Positions 23,119 through 34,923 of a stretch of DNA of 64,000 bases are shown one piece after another (the stretch's first letter is position 1; each line of letters begins with the position of its first letter). Position numbers and translations under genes: made by a program. This stretch comes from Stropharia rugosoannulata. Taxonomy: Eukaryota > Basidiomycota > Agaricomycetes > Agaricales > Strophariaceae. Below the pieces are notes generated by a model. It saw only the letters and a program-made list of their open reading frames with translations, made no database searches and had not been told where the DNA came from. The stretch is taken from positions 3,172,001 through 3,236,000 of the forward strand of contig JANCIK010000003.1 of the NCBI GenBank assembly GCA_028532985.1, read 5' to 3'.

Positions 23119-25833
23119 CTACTGACTGCTACCACCTATGTCGTCCTTCTCTAATTCAACAAAATTATTGGCAGGTACAAGGAGATAAGGATCCAATTCA
23201 GAATGGTCATTCTGTCCTGTATTCTCCACAAGGTCATAGGGTTGATCTGAGCTTGTGGAGGTCAGATTATTATTGATATGATTTTCAGGGGAGTCGATTG
23301 AACGGCTGCTGGTGGAGTCTCCCTCGCTATCCTGAACAGGTGGCTCCCATTTCTCGATTTGTTTCCACCACTCCTCCGTAAACGTGTATACACCAAGATA
23401 CGCTGCCAAAAACCAGGTTCGACCACCAACAAGCAGGGTTTCTCCTTGAGTATTCTGCGTTTCCGATGGGTGTATTTTAGCTTGTTCCTTACATAACTTG
23501 ATAGATATTTGAAGCCTCTTTAGGTCTGGAATGATTTTAGCTAGTATCCGGTGTGCAAACAAGAATGTGCAAACTGTATAGAAATAATATGAAGCACAGT
23601 AGAACAGACAATTTGTTTGAGCTGGGTTTGTACTGGATTCAGTGTTGGTGAAAGGACTCGGGATACATTTGTCGAGTGATTGACTGATATAACGGATTGT
23701 AGAGGTAATTTGAGTGTAGAGCTGGGTAATGTATTCCAAGTCCGCGGTTGCCAAGAAGTCGTCGATGGCGTAAAAGAAGTACCGGAGGTATTTTTGGAAG
23801 ACCGGATGTGCCAGGCTACTATTGCTAAGTATGTCAGACTCCCCATGTCTGTCAATTGCTTCAAAGAACGACTGGATGGTCATTGCCCACTGAAGTATAA
23901 TCACTGGATATACACGAAGGGCATTTAGAAACATTGACTTCTTTAGAGGAATGAGAATAGCAAACCTTGTTTAGCAGCCGACGATTCAAGAGAATGGCAG
24001 TATCTGTATAGTACATAACCAACACCTTGGAAACCTGGCAGAGGTAGCTCTTCATTGACCAACATTGGAGGGCTATTTGGATTATAAAAATAACCCATTA
24101 TTTCCACCATTAGTTCTGCTGCAAGTGCAACATCCGTGTCCAATAAATTGGGCAGTAATTCATCACTATTAGAACAAAGCAGTCGATAAACAACATAATT
24201 TTCCCGTTCTTCTGGTGCTGTATTGTAAATCAAAGACGTTCCATGTTGCAAACCCCATTCAAAGTCGTCAGAGTAAAATGTATACTCTCGGGCAAGGTAT
24301 GCAGCGGTATAATCAGATGGATATTTTTTGACAGAAGTAATGGCAGCCGAAAGGAAGGTGTCTGTCAGAGTGGAGACACTTCGTACAGAGCGACGAACCC
24401 CGTGAATGCCATCAAATAGATTAGATAATGCCCTAGTTTGCTGATACATATAAAAAGCATCGTCGGTAATGGTGTGGAGGAATAAATGATTGCGGACAGC
24501 TAGCCATGTGATGCCAGAAGTAGTCCAGTGATTCTTTGCTCGATTGAGGATCTCATGAATTGATACTAGTTCATCTAATAGAGAATTTTGTTGCAAACAA
24601 ATCCAACACCGAGGAACACTATCAAGAAATTGGCAAAGAGAGTCGGCTGTAGAAAGAAATTTGGCAAACAAGAAAAGCCTGTGTCGAGCATTCCCCAACC
24701 AATACAGACATTTGCGAGTGACAAGGGGGACCACATCTGGTACAATGGTTTCCCGCTGCTTGATAATACCAACAAACCACCGATAGCCTTGAATTGGAAT
24801 CAGGACGATCGCCATTAAGATACACGACATCAACGCAGACACTAGTCTCGATGACGTTGCAAGGTAGTGGCATGCTGCAGCCTGTGGGGACATGTACGGA
24901 CATTCCGTCGGCAGTTTACTTCCTCCGTCGTAGATCAGATATGGGCAGTCTAAAAGAAGAAAGCGGATGGTCGGGAGAACAGTAGTGACAAGCAAAAATA
25001 GTAGTGTGATCCCAATAAGAATGGCAATAGGGACGACCACGGTGTGATCGATACTCCATAGGAAAGAGATGAGACCGACGAAAAATGTGACGAGCGCCAG
25101 TTGTATGAGTATGGGGAATGACGCAAAGAGCTCAGGAACCATCCACCGGTTGAACGATTCCATCCGCATATTGATCAGCGCCAATTTCTCCTCATATGAA
25201 AGTGTATTTGGATAGGATTCATGGATTGTCAACCACTGAAGACTGACGATACCGAACAATGCCGTGGATAAGCTGAGGACAAGACTGATAAAGAAAAACA
25301 CATTGAAGTTGAGGGCGGCCGACGGAGCGGCGAAGTCGAGTTGATATGGGTCTTTGGCGAGATGGGGCATGAAGTTGTTTGTGGTATTCTGACGTCCATC
25401 TCCGATTTGAGCAGCAGCGATGACGGACAACAGATTAATCACGGTGTTGTTTGGGTCCGGCGATAGCGTCTTGTATGTCTCGATGATAAACGCAGTAACG
25501 ACCGCGGAGAGCAGACCGGCCTATCATTCATTAGCCGGGCTGCTCAGTAAAATCACCAGAAATCGGTAACTGACGAAGATGAGCAAGTAATTAACCTCAT
25601 CCCTCCATGCACTGCACTGCGCCTGATCCTGCTCGCGGAGGTGCTGGAAGAGAAACTCAAAACTATCGCCCTCCACTTCCGGCAGTTTAAAATGGTATGG
25701 ATCCCCGCACTTCCATTGACGGGGAGGTTCTGGAGTGGGTTCCTGTTCAAAGATAAGTAAGTACCTAAGGTATATGGGGGTTGAAACTCACGGCCAAGGG
25801 TGAAGTAGGTGGTGGTTCTGCAGTATCTGCCAT
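23119..25833 (-). CDS. DUF6535 domain membrane protein, copy A
   Basis: Four exons (introns 25743-25791, 25521-25574, 23904-23965) sum to 2550 nt and 849 residues. It starts MADTAEPPPTSPLA. A cytosolic segment (FEFLFQHLREQDQAQCSAWR) precedes four hydrophobic helices: LIFAGLLSAVVTAFIIETYK; FNVFFFISLVLSLSTALFGI; LIQLALVTFFVGLISFLW; VVVPIAILIGITLLFLLVTT. This is the DUF6535 module, followed by CPYMSPQAAAC and a long divergent, partly helical C-terminal region ending in an acidic tail. The family is abundant in Agaricomycetes and its function is unknown. A near-identical copy (C) begins at 62552 on the opposite strand and a diverged one (B) lies at 52050-54576. A TATA-like box lies about 280 bp upstream. 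Confidence 0.9.
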
Positions 25834-26034
25834 AAGGAAATATAAGGGAGTGGTGATCAGCGTCGAGATGAGAGGTGACTACCTATGCCACACTAGCAAG
25901 GTTTGGACAGCGCCTCCGCCTCGAGGATGCTTACATGTCCAAGCTGTTATAATTAGCAATTTTTCCACGTCAAAATGAAAATTAATACGATTGTATGTAT
26001 AGATGATGACAGCGGTGAGCAAGCGGTGAGAACC

Positions 26035-26390
26035 AGTTTCGGTTTCTTATTGAGCTGAGAGCATAAGATGGAAGTTGGGATATGAGAATTTCTGGAGTCG
26101 GAAGAGGCATTTTATAGCCGAGTTATCTAGTGGCTGGCGGGGTTGGCTAACATTTCAATCGAGACGGGAGAATAAGCGTGATAGTGGGATGCCTCCCTCG
26201 CCAGCTGAAAGCAGATAAGGCGGGCAGAGATTTATTCTCTCGCTGTACGACGTGGGTCCATATCCCTATGGCGGGCAAGGAAAAAGAAATAACGCCCGAA
26301 AAATAGTTGTGCAACGTCTGATTTTGCTCCTCGGACTGTCAATGGCTTGCCAGATCGAGGTGAAAATAGAATCTAGATAAAAAGCCAATA
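26035..26390 (-). promoter_or_regulatory. DUF6535-A upstream block with TATA box; repeated at 43.7 kb
   Basis: On the minus strand this stretch has GGCTATAAAATGCC (TATA core 26110-26117), followed by a leader toward the ATG at 25833. The same sequence, with modest divergence, is present in opposite orientation at 43690-44030, including CCTCGATC-GGCAAGCCATTG, ATAGGGATATGGACCCACG and the leader GACTCCAGAAATTCTCATAT. This conservation marks it as a mobilised or duplicated promoter/leader unit. Confidence 0.65.
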
Positions 26391-27000
26391 GAAAACGATT
26401 TCTCGTGATGTGGCAGGAGTAGTGCCCTGGTAAATTCCATATTCCGAGGTAAGTCAGGCAGCTATGCAGGGGCCCGGTTAAGTGAGCTAGTAGAGGACTG
26501 TTAGACCGGTGACCGTTCCCTCTAGAGGCAAGTAGCCCAGAGGAGGGAAAGGTCACCGGTCTAGAGGACTATTGCCTGCCCAGGGAGTCCCAGTTTTCCG
26601 CCTCTTCTAGCTAAACTGTACTTTTCTGTCTTGATTCTGTCGAGATAAAGGTGACGAAGGCCGAAGCAGTGAACCAAAACCCCTTCAATGATACGGCTAC
26701 CTGAAATGTGCCTGTCTAGGTGTTCATTTGCAGTATGCAACATGGTTTAAGATGACATTGCACGTATGCCGCGTCGAACTTCATAGTCAAGAGTAAGTTC
26801 CAGGGACGGTGAGCAACGGCGACAGCGTCAAATACAGACCGCAAAACGCCGAAATATCCATGCCCCTGTCTACGTGCTGTATCTAATCAGTCATCATGTG
26901 TCCCTGCCTTCCTCTCACCCGTTCCACGAGCGCGGCGTCTCCTCTTAGATAAAATAAACTGAGCTGGAGCTAAAGCGTATCGGCAACCCAACACTCAGCA
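26391..27000. other. Spacer upstream of the molybdopterin synthase gene
   Basis: No gene recognised. Includes a near inverted repeat of GACCGGTGACC / GGTCACCGGTC type (26502-26562) around a short spacer, and the promoter of the plus-strand gene at 27001. Confidence 0.4.
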
Positions 27001-27669
27001 ATGCCGTTGAAACCAGAAGCATCCGTCGACGCATCGCTGCAAACTGAGCAGGTCAGCTGCGTTCTGACCTACACCAATCTTGAAGTACAAAAAACCATAG
27101 AGTCAGTGCAGAATGGGGCAGCAGGAGCGACTGCGGTTTTTATAGGTGTGGTTACTATGTTCCATGATCCCTTAGTACACGAGTACTAACCTTGCGCCCG
27201 TACGATTATCAGGTACTACACGTAATTCATTTAAAGGTAAATTTCCGCTGCGTACAACCTTTGACTTGCTCTCCTGTTACTCCAGAATCTGACACATTGA
27301 TGTTATCTACCGACAGGTAAAACGGTGACGCGCCTCGAATACCAGGCCTACTCCTCGCTTGCCATCCGAACCATGTCCACCATTGCGCACGACGTGATCT
27401 CTGCCTCTTCGCGCTCCGAGCACCACCCCCAGGCAGATGCCCAGCACGAGCTGAGGCCCATTATTAAATGCGCAGTGCATCATCGCCTGGGGACGGTCCC
27501 AATAGGCGAGCCGTCGATCGTCATTGCGGTGTCCTCCCCTCATCGGAAGGAGGCATTCGTCGCGTGCGAGCATATACTTGAGGAGGTGAAGCGGAAGGCG
27601 CAGATCTGGAAACGAGAATATTATGAGGGGGAGGACGAGAGTGCCGCTGAATGGAAGGCGAATGCATGA
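27001..27669 (+). CDS. Molybdopterin synthase large (catalytic) subunit, MoaE/MOCS2B
   Basis: Three exons (27001-27145, 27213-27236, 27317-27669) sum to 522 nt and 173 residues. The middle exon is only 24 nt and encodes TTRNSFK, part of the substrate-binding motif; the spliced sequence gives FIGTTRNSFKGKTVTRLEY, where MoaE enzymes have the R-x-x-F-x-G-K-x-V-x-x-LEYE/QAY motif. Further MoaE blocks are HHRLGTVPIGEPSIVIAVSS, HRKEAFVACEHILEEVK and IWKREYYEGEDESAAEWKAN, with the conserved lysine of KRE. It converts precursor Z (cPMP) to molybdopterin using the thiocarboxylated MoaD-type small subunit, in the cytosol, for molybdenum cofactor. The small subunit is not in this window. Confidence 0.94.
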
Positions 27670-27746
27670 GACTATATATTGTTCTGGTAGTGTATCTCCG
27701 ACAGTGTAGCGCCCATGTTGTAGGATGGAAAGCGGTAGAAAGCTTG

Positions 27747-29111
27747 TTAGTCGACTTTCCATTTGCCTCCGACATCGTCTTCAGAGCTAACGATGAGCTC
27801 TATCGACCATATAACAAGGGTGAAAAAAATGTTCATCCATCTCCACCAAATCTGAGATGAATGATCGAGTACTGGGCCACATAAATAGGATTATCACTCG
27901 CAAACGATGTAATTACTCACATAACAAGTGTGAATAGACGGTCACAAAGATAAATTGGCGATAAGTTAGTAGAATTCTAGTCAATGTAGATGTCTATAGC
28001 GAGTAAGTAATGAGAATCTAGAGTGGATCAGGAGGAAGTACATACAGGTCGATCGCCCCATGTATCATCAACGCCTTCTTCCGATTCCCAGCTGTCTGCC
28101 CCAATAGTAGGCAATATACGGGACGCAAGATGGAGGATAGTAAGGCGATACAATAAAGCAATCAATACGGGCTTGGGAAGCGTGTTAATGATAAAGTTCA
28201 GCAGGGCCTGTATATGAGGCAGGATGTTGGGCAGGAGTGGAGCGCTAAAGATACATGATAAATAAATACTTTATGACCTAACGCGTGGTACTCACTAAGA
28301 CGACGCCGGATCCGTGAATGCTTTCTGGTCAAACCCGCACAACCAGACATTGTAAGCAATGAACACAAATAGTCCCGATGACTCGATTATGTTTGTTCGA
28401 CCCATCACAAACCCTATGATAGTCAGAAATAAAAAGGCAGTAATCGCCACGCCAAGAAGGGTAGACGACAGCGGCGAGGTGGCAGCAGCAGGATAGGACT
28501 GTTAAACAAAACAAGCTCGCTTGAGTACAGTACCCAACGCGCACAAACAAACAAGGAGCACTCACATCGACGATCCACCACGCGGAGGCGACATACGCCA
28601 CGGAGGTCGCGATAAGCAGCACAAATTGATACGCCTCGCCGCGCATGATGAGATGCTTGGCCTGCTGGCCCAGATTCTGGACAACGAGCAGACTCGACAG
28701 GCCTTCAAGCGTTATAAACAGCGGGCCTGAGAACGTCAGCAGTGTGCCCCACCACTCCGCGGCCCATGTTAGCCACGGGTTCGGCGCCGCTGCAAAAACA
28801 TTGAAGCACACGAGGAGGAGGAACGGGTGCATGGGCACCTGCAGCACGGAGAGCGCGTGCGAAGACCAGAAGATGCTCATGGTGCCGTGTATGAGGGCAT
28901 GGACGGTGAGCAGAAGCGACAGAAGGAGGAATGCCTGGTTTGATATGGTGGCGAGGATAAGCGGGAGGAAAATGAGAATCTGGAGCGCCGTTGACAGCCT
29001 GTGTCGTCGGAGGTGATCAGGGCCTGTGGTTATGACATGAACTTTTGAGGGTGCGTACCTTGCTGTGTTAGTGATTGCACTCCATAGGATCCAGGGATTG
29101 AGAACGGCCAT
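27747..29111 (-). CDS. ice2: ICE2 family ER membrane protein
   Basis: Six exons (introns 28999-29058, 28499-28565, 28245-28295, 27994-28045, 27872-27920) sum to 1086 nt and 361 residues. The protein is almost entirely hydrophobic helices: LQILIFLPLILATI, FLLLSLLLTVHALIHG, PFLLLVCFNVFAAA, then GPLFITLEGLSSLLVVQNLG and YQFVLLIATSVAYVASAWWI. ICE2 landmarks follow: GLFVFIAYNVWLCGFD, LPKPVLIALLYRLTILHLAS, RILPTIGADSWESEEGV, and SSQIWWRWMNIFFTLVIW near the C-terminus. ICE2 proteins organise cortical ER, lipid-droplet contact and phospholipid synthesis. A simpler reading that stops at 28295 would lose the last third, so the 28245-28295 intron (donor inside TAGTGAGT) matters. The stop lies 77 bp from the stop of the convergent MoaE gene. 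Confidence 0.92.
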
Positions 29112-29326
29112 GGTGCGTGTCTGAGGGTACTATACGTGCGCGAAAGAATCAAACGAGTGGCAAGTTGGTCGTCTTCACCGTCATGGACGACTCCAACCTG
29201 GTGGCTCGTCGCCTGGACGGAAGACAATCTTCTGCCACGTGATGCGTCATACCCCTGACGCGCTGTCAGAGCCACGATGGCGCCGCCACGGAACGTTGAA
29301 CCTTAAAAACCCTTTCTTCCGACTTC

Positions 29327-29350
29327 ATGTATGTATGTATGTATGTATGC
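29327..29350. repeat. GTAT tetranucleotide microsatellite
   Basis: About six ATGT/GTAT units in the 5' flank of ICE2 and 3' flank of DUG3. Length is probably polymorphic. Confidence 0.85.
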
Positions 29351-29579
29351 AAAAATTAATTCAGTATGTACAATATCTCTATACTAAGCAATTACAAAGC
29401 GCCATTAGCACTAAACTGATAAAAAAGACTGATAATATACAGTGAATAAGGTATTGTGTATCTAGGCTATTTACAAAAGGACAAACCCTTGATGAGGAAA
29501 GAAGACCAGCGGTAAGAAACTTGGAGGGAAAATCAGCAACTGCCTTGCGCGTAGACTTGCAAAAGGCGTTTAGCGTGAA

Positions 29580-31233
29580 TCAGTGCGTTTGCGGCAGACG
29601 TTGACTAGGTAAACTTTTCGCCGAGTTATCGGGCATGGCGATAGCACCTTTGCGGGGATTGAGCAGCCCTTTCTCTTGCGCAAAATCCATTCGCCGGGGG
29701 ACAGCTGCGGGATCAGACGGTAGCACGTAGAACTTGTCCTTGATCGGAATTTGGAGGAGGTTCATTTTCGGCGTAATAACCACCATATGGTTTGTCTTAA
29801 TCTCCATCCAGTCCGCTAGATTGCTGCGTTAGAGCTGCAAGACCATACTGGCACTGAGTAGACACACCTCTCTCAAACGTCAAAGGCTCACTTGCGATCT
29901 AACAAAAAACGTTGAATTCAATAGTGCATGACGTCGATACGCTTTCACTCACCATTATGATATTCTCTCGCTTGTCAGCTTTCGACATTTTATAATGCCC
30001 GCCTTCGGCGTATTCACTAAAATCGGTTCCAGAAGAAAACCACTTCAATAACGTCAATCAAACGCCATTATAACGACATAACCTGCGACTCACAAGTGAA
30101 GCTGCCTCGTCCGTCCTCGAAGAGATATAGCGGGTGACGACCACGCTCTCTCCATCCGTGACGCAGAAGTTCATCAGGCTGGGCTATGGGTCACGAAGCA
30201 GATGATCAGTACGGTCTCCGCTAACGAGCCGAGACTGGGGGTACCTCGGTAATATTAAACTCTTCGGCATATCCGTTCAAGGTGGCAATTGTGCTCTCCA
30301 TGGCCTTTCGCAGTGTGCTGTACGTAAACGACCGCGCATTGCAGTCTGGGAGCTATAAAGACGGGATTAGAATTAGGCTCAGTATATTCGTCGCATCTTT
30401 CGCCCGAGATGCGTACCTTGGATAAGAACAGCCCGAATGCCCACTCCGAATCTTTCGTTAAATTGACAATCAGTAAGAGACCGGATATCAATCCGACAGT
30501 ATACATAGTACGTACCTGTATTACCCTGCACAGTGTCAAAGATGGCGTCCGGGAGGTCCTGCTGCAGCCTTCGCTTAATTGTATGGAATTCAGCAATGCC
30601 GCCGTTATGCATGAACTAAACGTGTGCGTGTGGTCAGAACAGGGCACTACATGCAGACAGCCAAGATGGCCCACCATGAGCTTGCCGTGGACAAAAGGGT
30701 GACAATTGTCGAGAGACAGTGTGCCCGCTGTGGTTGCGCGAACATGGCCGCTGGAAATGAATTTTGAATACGTGGGTGCGATCTCACAGAATGTCGAAAC
30801 GTACAATACGAGAGGGGACTTGATCTTCTCCGCTAGCCGTGTTAAGTTGACGTTGTTCCAGGCCTTTCGAAGGGTCAGTGGGTATCGCAAATGGGGGTTA
30901 ACCAGACTGACAGGAGTGACAGAGGTGAAGATACAAGGCTGACTTCCCAGCTCTTCGTCGTACACAGAGTCGTACCAGCCTGCACATGAATTGAGTTTCA
31001 AAGAGGTCACTGTGAAATGCTAGCCGCGTACCGACACCAAATCCATCACCATTCATTGGCCGCCGTCTGTCCAAACGCAGCCGCGAGTCGAACGCCTGGT
31101 TAATGATGGAGTGGCATGGACGAGTGAGAAGCTGTAAATGAGAGTAAGTAGTTATTTGCCAAAATGGATCATGATGACATACATGCGATAGCTGGACTGG
31201 AGAGGTACCCTTGTATATGACGAAGCGGCACAT
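29580..31233 (-). CDS. DUG3-type class II glutamine amidotransferase
   Basis: About eleven exons. The start is MCRFVIYKGTSPVQLSH; Cys2, exposed by Met removal, is the class II (Ntn) nucleophile. Confirmed introns include 31132-31182, 30980-31031, 30864-30911, 30751-30804, 30616-30674 and 30452-30515. The spliced protein reads RRRPMNGDGFGVGWYD, KSPLVFGHVRATTAGTLS, NCHPFVHGKLMFMHNGGIAE and DSEWAFGLFLSK, then a DGESVVVTRYISS block and SEPLTFERADWMEIKTNHMV. The GDGFGVGWY and FMHNGG motifs are the glutaminase substrate-binding elements. DUG3 works with the peptidase DUG2/DUG1 in cytosolic glutathione degradation, cleaving the gamma-glutamyl bond. The partners are not in this window. Confidence 0.9.
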
Positions 31234-31555
31234 GGAATTGGGGTGACGAGAATGCGGGGGCTAGAAGGTACTGGAAGAAGGGAGACGACCTGGGAGATGG
31301 GTGCTTAAAGGCAGGAAAGTTGTATGCATATGACTGACTCGATTCGGAACAGTAAACAAACGGGGTGGAGCGCGCGGTCTGTCCTATCGCACCTGTGCCT
31401 CGTTATTACGTGCGATCGCGCGAGCAGGCAATTCCCGAGCTCATGTCTGGTCTTGACCCGAACTGTGCTTGTTATTTATTTCTTCCATTTTACACATCCC
31501 GGTTGGCATCCAAGTCTACATACACATTATATACTTCTACAACCGCTATCACCTG
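31234..31555. other. DUG3 promoter and AGM1 3' flank
   Basis: 322 bp between the DUG3 start and the AGM1 stop, both on the minus strand. No coding signal of its own. Confidence 0.5.
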
Positions 31556-33493
31556 TCAGATGAACTCCTTAGGACGCTTAGTGGGATCTCCTCCTGCTTC
31601 GTCGTATACTAGACCAGCGACCCGGAACGCGAGTTCTGTCGAATGCGCGTGAGCCACCTGCGCACAATAAGGTTCACTATACGAGTGCTTACCGTCAGCC
31701 TGCGCCTTCAATAAGGCTTCGGCGTATACTCGCACGACGTCTTCCGTGCCACTAGGCCTGACGAAAGACCTGCCCCCCTCGTATCTCCGGACAAGCTCGT
31801 CAATCTTGTCTTGCAGTCCTGCAGGGCTCACAAGACGCCGTTCTGCGTCTTCAGTCTTGAACGCGTTCCTATCCGCAACGACAACTTTCACGAGGCGGTT
31901 GGGAAGATCCGCATATAAAGAGTTCCACTCCACGCCCGTGTACGATTTGTGTGCGAGGACAACTTCGACTAAAAGCATATCCGATAATGCATCGCCGACA
32001 GTCTGATTGATCAACTGCGTCAAATTAATCAAGTGATTCAACGCAGTAGACTGAGCCGGTGTCGAGGGCTCGTGGGTCGCGAGAAGCTGCTGAGTTTCAG
32101 GTGAGAACAGCACCGTCCCATGGCCATTAGCTTCAAAATAGACTCCAATGCTATAATGCTCTGCAGCGTGATGCAAATGCTTGACACCTGTGGGTACGCA
32201 TTTCACAGGCAGGCGCTAAACCAGGATCTTTTAGTGTCTCTGACGTCACATGAGAGTTGAACTTACCTCTGCAAGGTATTTTGTGGAAGCTCCGTTGGCA
32301 TACGCGGTCTGGACCACCCCTACTTTAACTTCGGACTCCAAGCCAGCCAATTTGACCTGCTCCACGATGAAAGCTGCAACTAAAGCAGAAATTTTGTCGC
32401 CGTCGAGCATGTGGAATTTGCTATTCTCGTCGAGATAGTAATACATCAAACGGTCGGCATCTCCATCCAAACTGCATGCCCTCTGTCCTGGTTTCATAAC
32501 ATCAACGAGATTGGGCGGCAATCTCTGCATGGTCTTCACGTAATCAGCACCGCACGAGTCGTTGAGCTTTCCAGGAGAAACTGTATCGGTATTTTCTAGA
32601 ATCAATGGGAAACTGGATCCCAGATATTCTCCAAGTTTAGCAGCGGCCTTGGCACCCACCCCGTTGGCGCAATCGATAACCAAGGGTTCAGGCTTTGCTT
32701 TACCCGCCTGTACAGGTAAAGTTAGTATTCGGTTCGCGCACGACAGTGAACAAAAACCATACAATTAATTTCTGGAAGGAAATGCTGAGTTTGGTGTAGT
32801 ATCCATCCTCTGTGTCGTTTCCGTAACTGTCAGCAGTTCCCTTTGTGTTGATTGCTTTGACAAGGTAATGAAGTATCGGCGTCGTTGTAACACCGCCGTC
32901 TCGCGCATCCACTCCTAACGCTTTGAACCCATCCTCTAATGCAGAAATGAGGGCAGGTCCCGATGGGCGAGTGTCACGGGCGTATACGACTCTGGCGGGC
33001 TTCGATATATCGATCTTAGCACTCTGCACGAGCGCGCTCACGGCTTCAATAAATGCCTCTGTGGTAGGTGCATTGGCGAGCACAGTCGCGTGGGTTTCCC
33101 AAGACGCCTCGAGCATCTCCCCACGCGGGTCCACGAGTTTCACTCCGTTGTCCTGTGCGGTGCTACGCGTCAGAATACGGCACGATCTACCGGAATTCAA
33201 CAGAGATGGTGCACACCTGTTCAGGGTTGTGCGACGCGGTGACCATAACGCCAATGATCCTTCCATCAAGGCGTTTGCTCCGGAGCCCAGCCAGGATCCC
33301 GACGCGGAAGAGCACTGAGTCTAGTGTGCTGCCCCTGTAGAGCACCAGCGGTGTGATTAAGTGATCCGAGCGAGAATGGCGGTGGTACATACAATGTCCT
33401 GAAGCCCGCCGTGCCGTATTGGAAGTGAAGCTCTGCTGGTTTGGGATGCGCATCGGAGAACTTTTGGATATCGTGTACAGGGAGAGTGGACAT
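31556..33493 (-). CDS. Phosphoacetylglucosamine mutase (AGM1/PGM3)
   Basis: Starts MSTLPVHDIQKFSDAH. The spliced protein has LHFQYGTAGFRTLGSTLDSV (substrate phosphate region), then VMVTASHNPE, whose serine is the phosphorylated active-site residue, followed by DNGVKLVDPRGEML. Next come YARDTRPSGPALISALEDG, the metal loop CSLDGDADRLMYYY (DGDADR), LDGDKISAL and the C-terminal phosphate-binding FVRPSGTEDVVRVYAEA, ending KRPKEFI. It interconverts GlcNAc-6-P and GlcNAc-1-P in the UDP-GlcNAc pathway that feeds chitin, N-glycans and GPI anchors. Near the C-terminus a GTAAGC...GCGCAG stretch of 35 nt looks like an intron, but removing it breaks the frame, so it is kept as coding. Divergent from SEC17 with 177 bp between starts. 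Confidence 0.94.
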
Positions 33494-33670
33494 GGCGGTG
33501 GTGGCGGTAGTAGGAATACTAGGAAGGGAACAGAACTGACGTCGTTAGTTGACTGTAGTGAGGCGATCAATCAGATGACCCCTTTTTGGGATATCCTCAA
33601 TGCAGTGTCCGCCGTCCGGCGGCTGCGTGACTACTTACTCTTATCCTTAACCACACCGCAGGCTACTACT

Positions 33671-34708
33671 ATGGCACCAACATCCGCAGCGCAGAGCCTG
33701 TTACAGAAAGCGGACAAGAAGGCTGCGTCATCTGGGGGCTGGTTCACATCTTCTTCGACAAAGTACGAGGAAGCTGGCGACCTCTACCAGCAAGCCGCGA
33801 ACGCTTTTAAACTCGAAAAGCTATTCAAGGAAGCCGGCGACGCTTTCGCCCGGGAGGCGGAGTGCAGGGAGCTCTGCAAAGAAGAGAATGAAGCTGCCAA
33901 TGCATGGTGGAATGCCTCCAAGGCATACAAACGAGGCTTCCCAGATCGTGAGTAGTATTACGGATGTACAGCAATTGACTCTGGCGTGCTGATCATCGGA
34001 CGCAGTCGCTGTGCAGGCGCTTACGCAGACCATTGTGCACTTGACAAAGTCAGGCCGTTTCAGACAGGCTGCAGACCGGGAAAAGGAGATTGGCCAGATC
34101 TATCTGCAGGAGTCCAACGACCTGCGAAAGGCATGTGAGAGCTACGTCCGCGCCGGCGAGTGGTACGCACAAGAAGATGCTACTGCGTAAGCTTGACGGT
34201 CCTTCTTGTGTAACGTTTGATATGCGTGCTCATGATTTCCTCAGGACAGCCAATGCCTGCTTCAAAGATGCTGCTGATCTCCATGCCGAGTTGGGTGAAT
34301 ATCCACAGGCCATTGCTCGATACGAGCAGGTGGCTGATCACTCCCTGGGGTCGGCGCTGACCAAGTACAGTGTGAAGGAGTACTGGCTCCGGGCTGGTCT
34401 ATGCGCTCTTGCAATGAATGTCAGCTTTTCTTCCCTATATACTTTTGATACATATCTTAATCTGTCCGCAGGATACGGTCGCTGCCAAACGAAATATGGC
34501 AAAGTACAGCAACCAAGACGTCACCTTCTCTTCCACGCGTGAAGCTAAATTCGTCAACGCTCTAATTGAAGCTGTGGAAGCTAATGATGTCGAAGCATTC
34601 ACATCGGCAGTCTACGAGTTCGACCAAATCACTAAGCTGGACAACTGGAAAACATCCATACTACTCAAAATAAAGAAGGAAATCGGTGAAGAAATGAGTT
34701 TCACTTAG
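33671..34708 (+). CDS. sec17: Alpha-SNAP (Sec17), NSF attachment protein
   Basis: Four exons (introns 33948-34005, 34187-34244, 34420-34471) sum to 870 nt and 289 residues, the family length. The TPR-like helical repeats are clear: MAPTSAAQSLLQKADKKAAS, SSTKYEEAGDLYQQAANAFK, EKLFKEAGDAFAREAEC, AANAWWNASKAYKRGFPD, DREKEIGQIYLQESNDLRKA, YPQAIARYEQVADHSL and YWLRAGLCALAMNDTVAAKR. The conserved C-terminal helix LDNWKTSILLKIKKEI is present; in the family the leucine-rich end stimulates NSF (Sec18) ATPase. It recruits NSF to SNARE complexes for disassembly in the secretory pathway. The N-terminal membrane-attachment loop (SSGGWFTSSS) has the expected aromatic residue. Confidence 0.95.
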
Positions 34709-34923
34709 TAGAATACATGGATAAGGTCTGGCATCATACATATAATTTCATATACACATCGACAATAAACATACGGAATTTATGCCCGCTATAAATATGG
34801 TTTAGTGCGAAGGTGTTACAATGCGATAGAAGCATTTATATCATATTGTTATAAAAGGGAGAACTTACTGGTCGGAATACTACACAATGCTACCATCATA
34901 TTTTACTCAGAACATGGCCATAT

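Noticed and set aside
28329..29111. ICE2 as a shorter unspliced 260-codon protein
   Set aside because: Ignores a clear GTGAGT donor at 28565. Splicing restores the conserved ICE2 C-terminal half.
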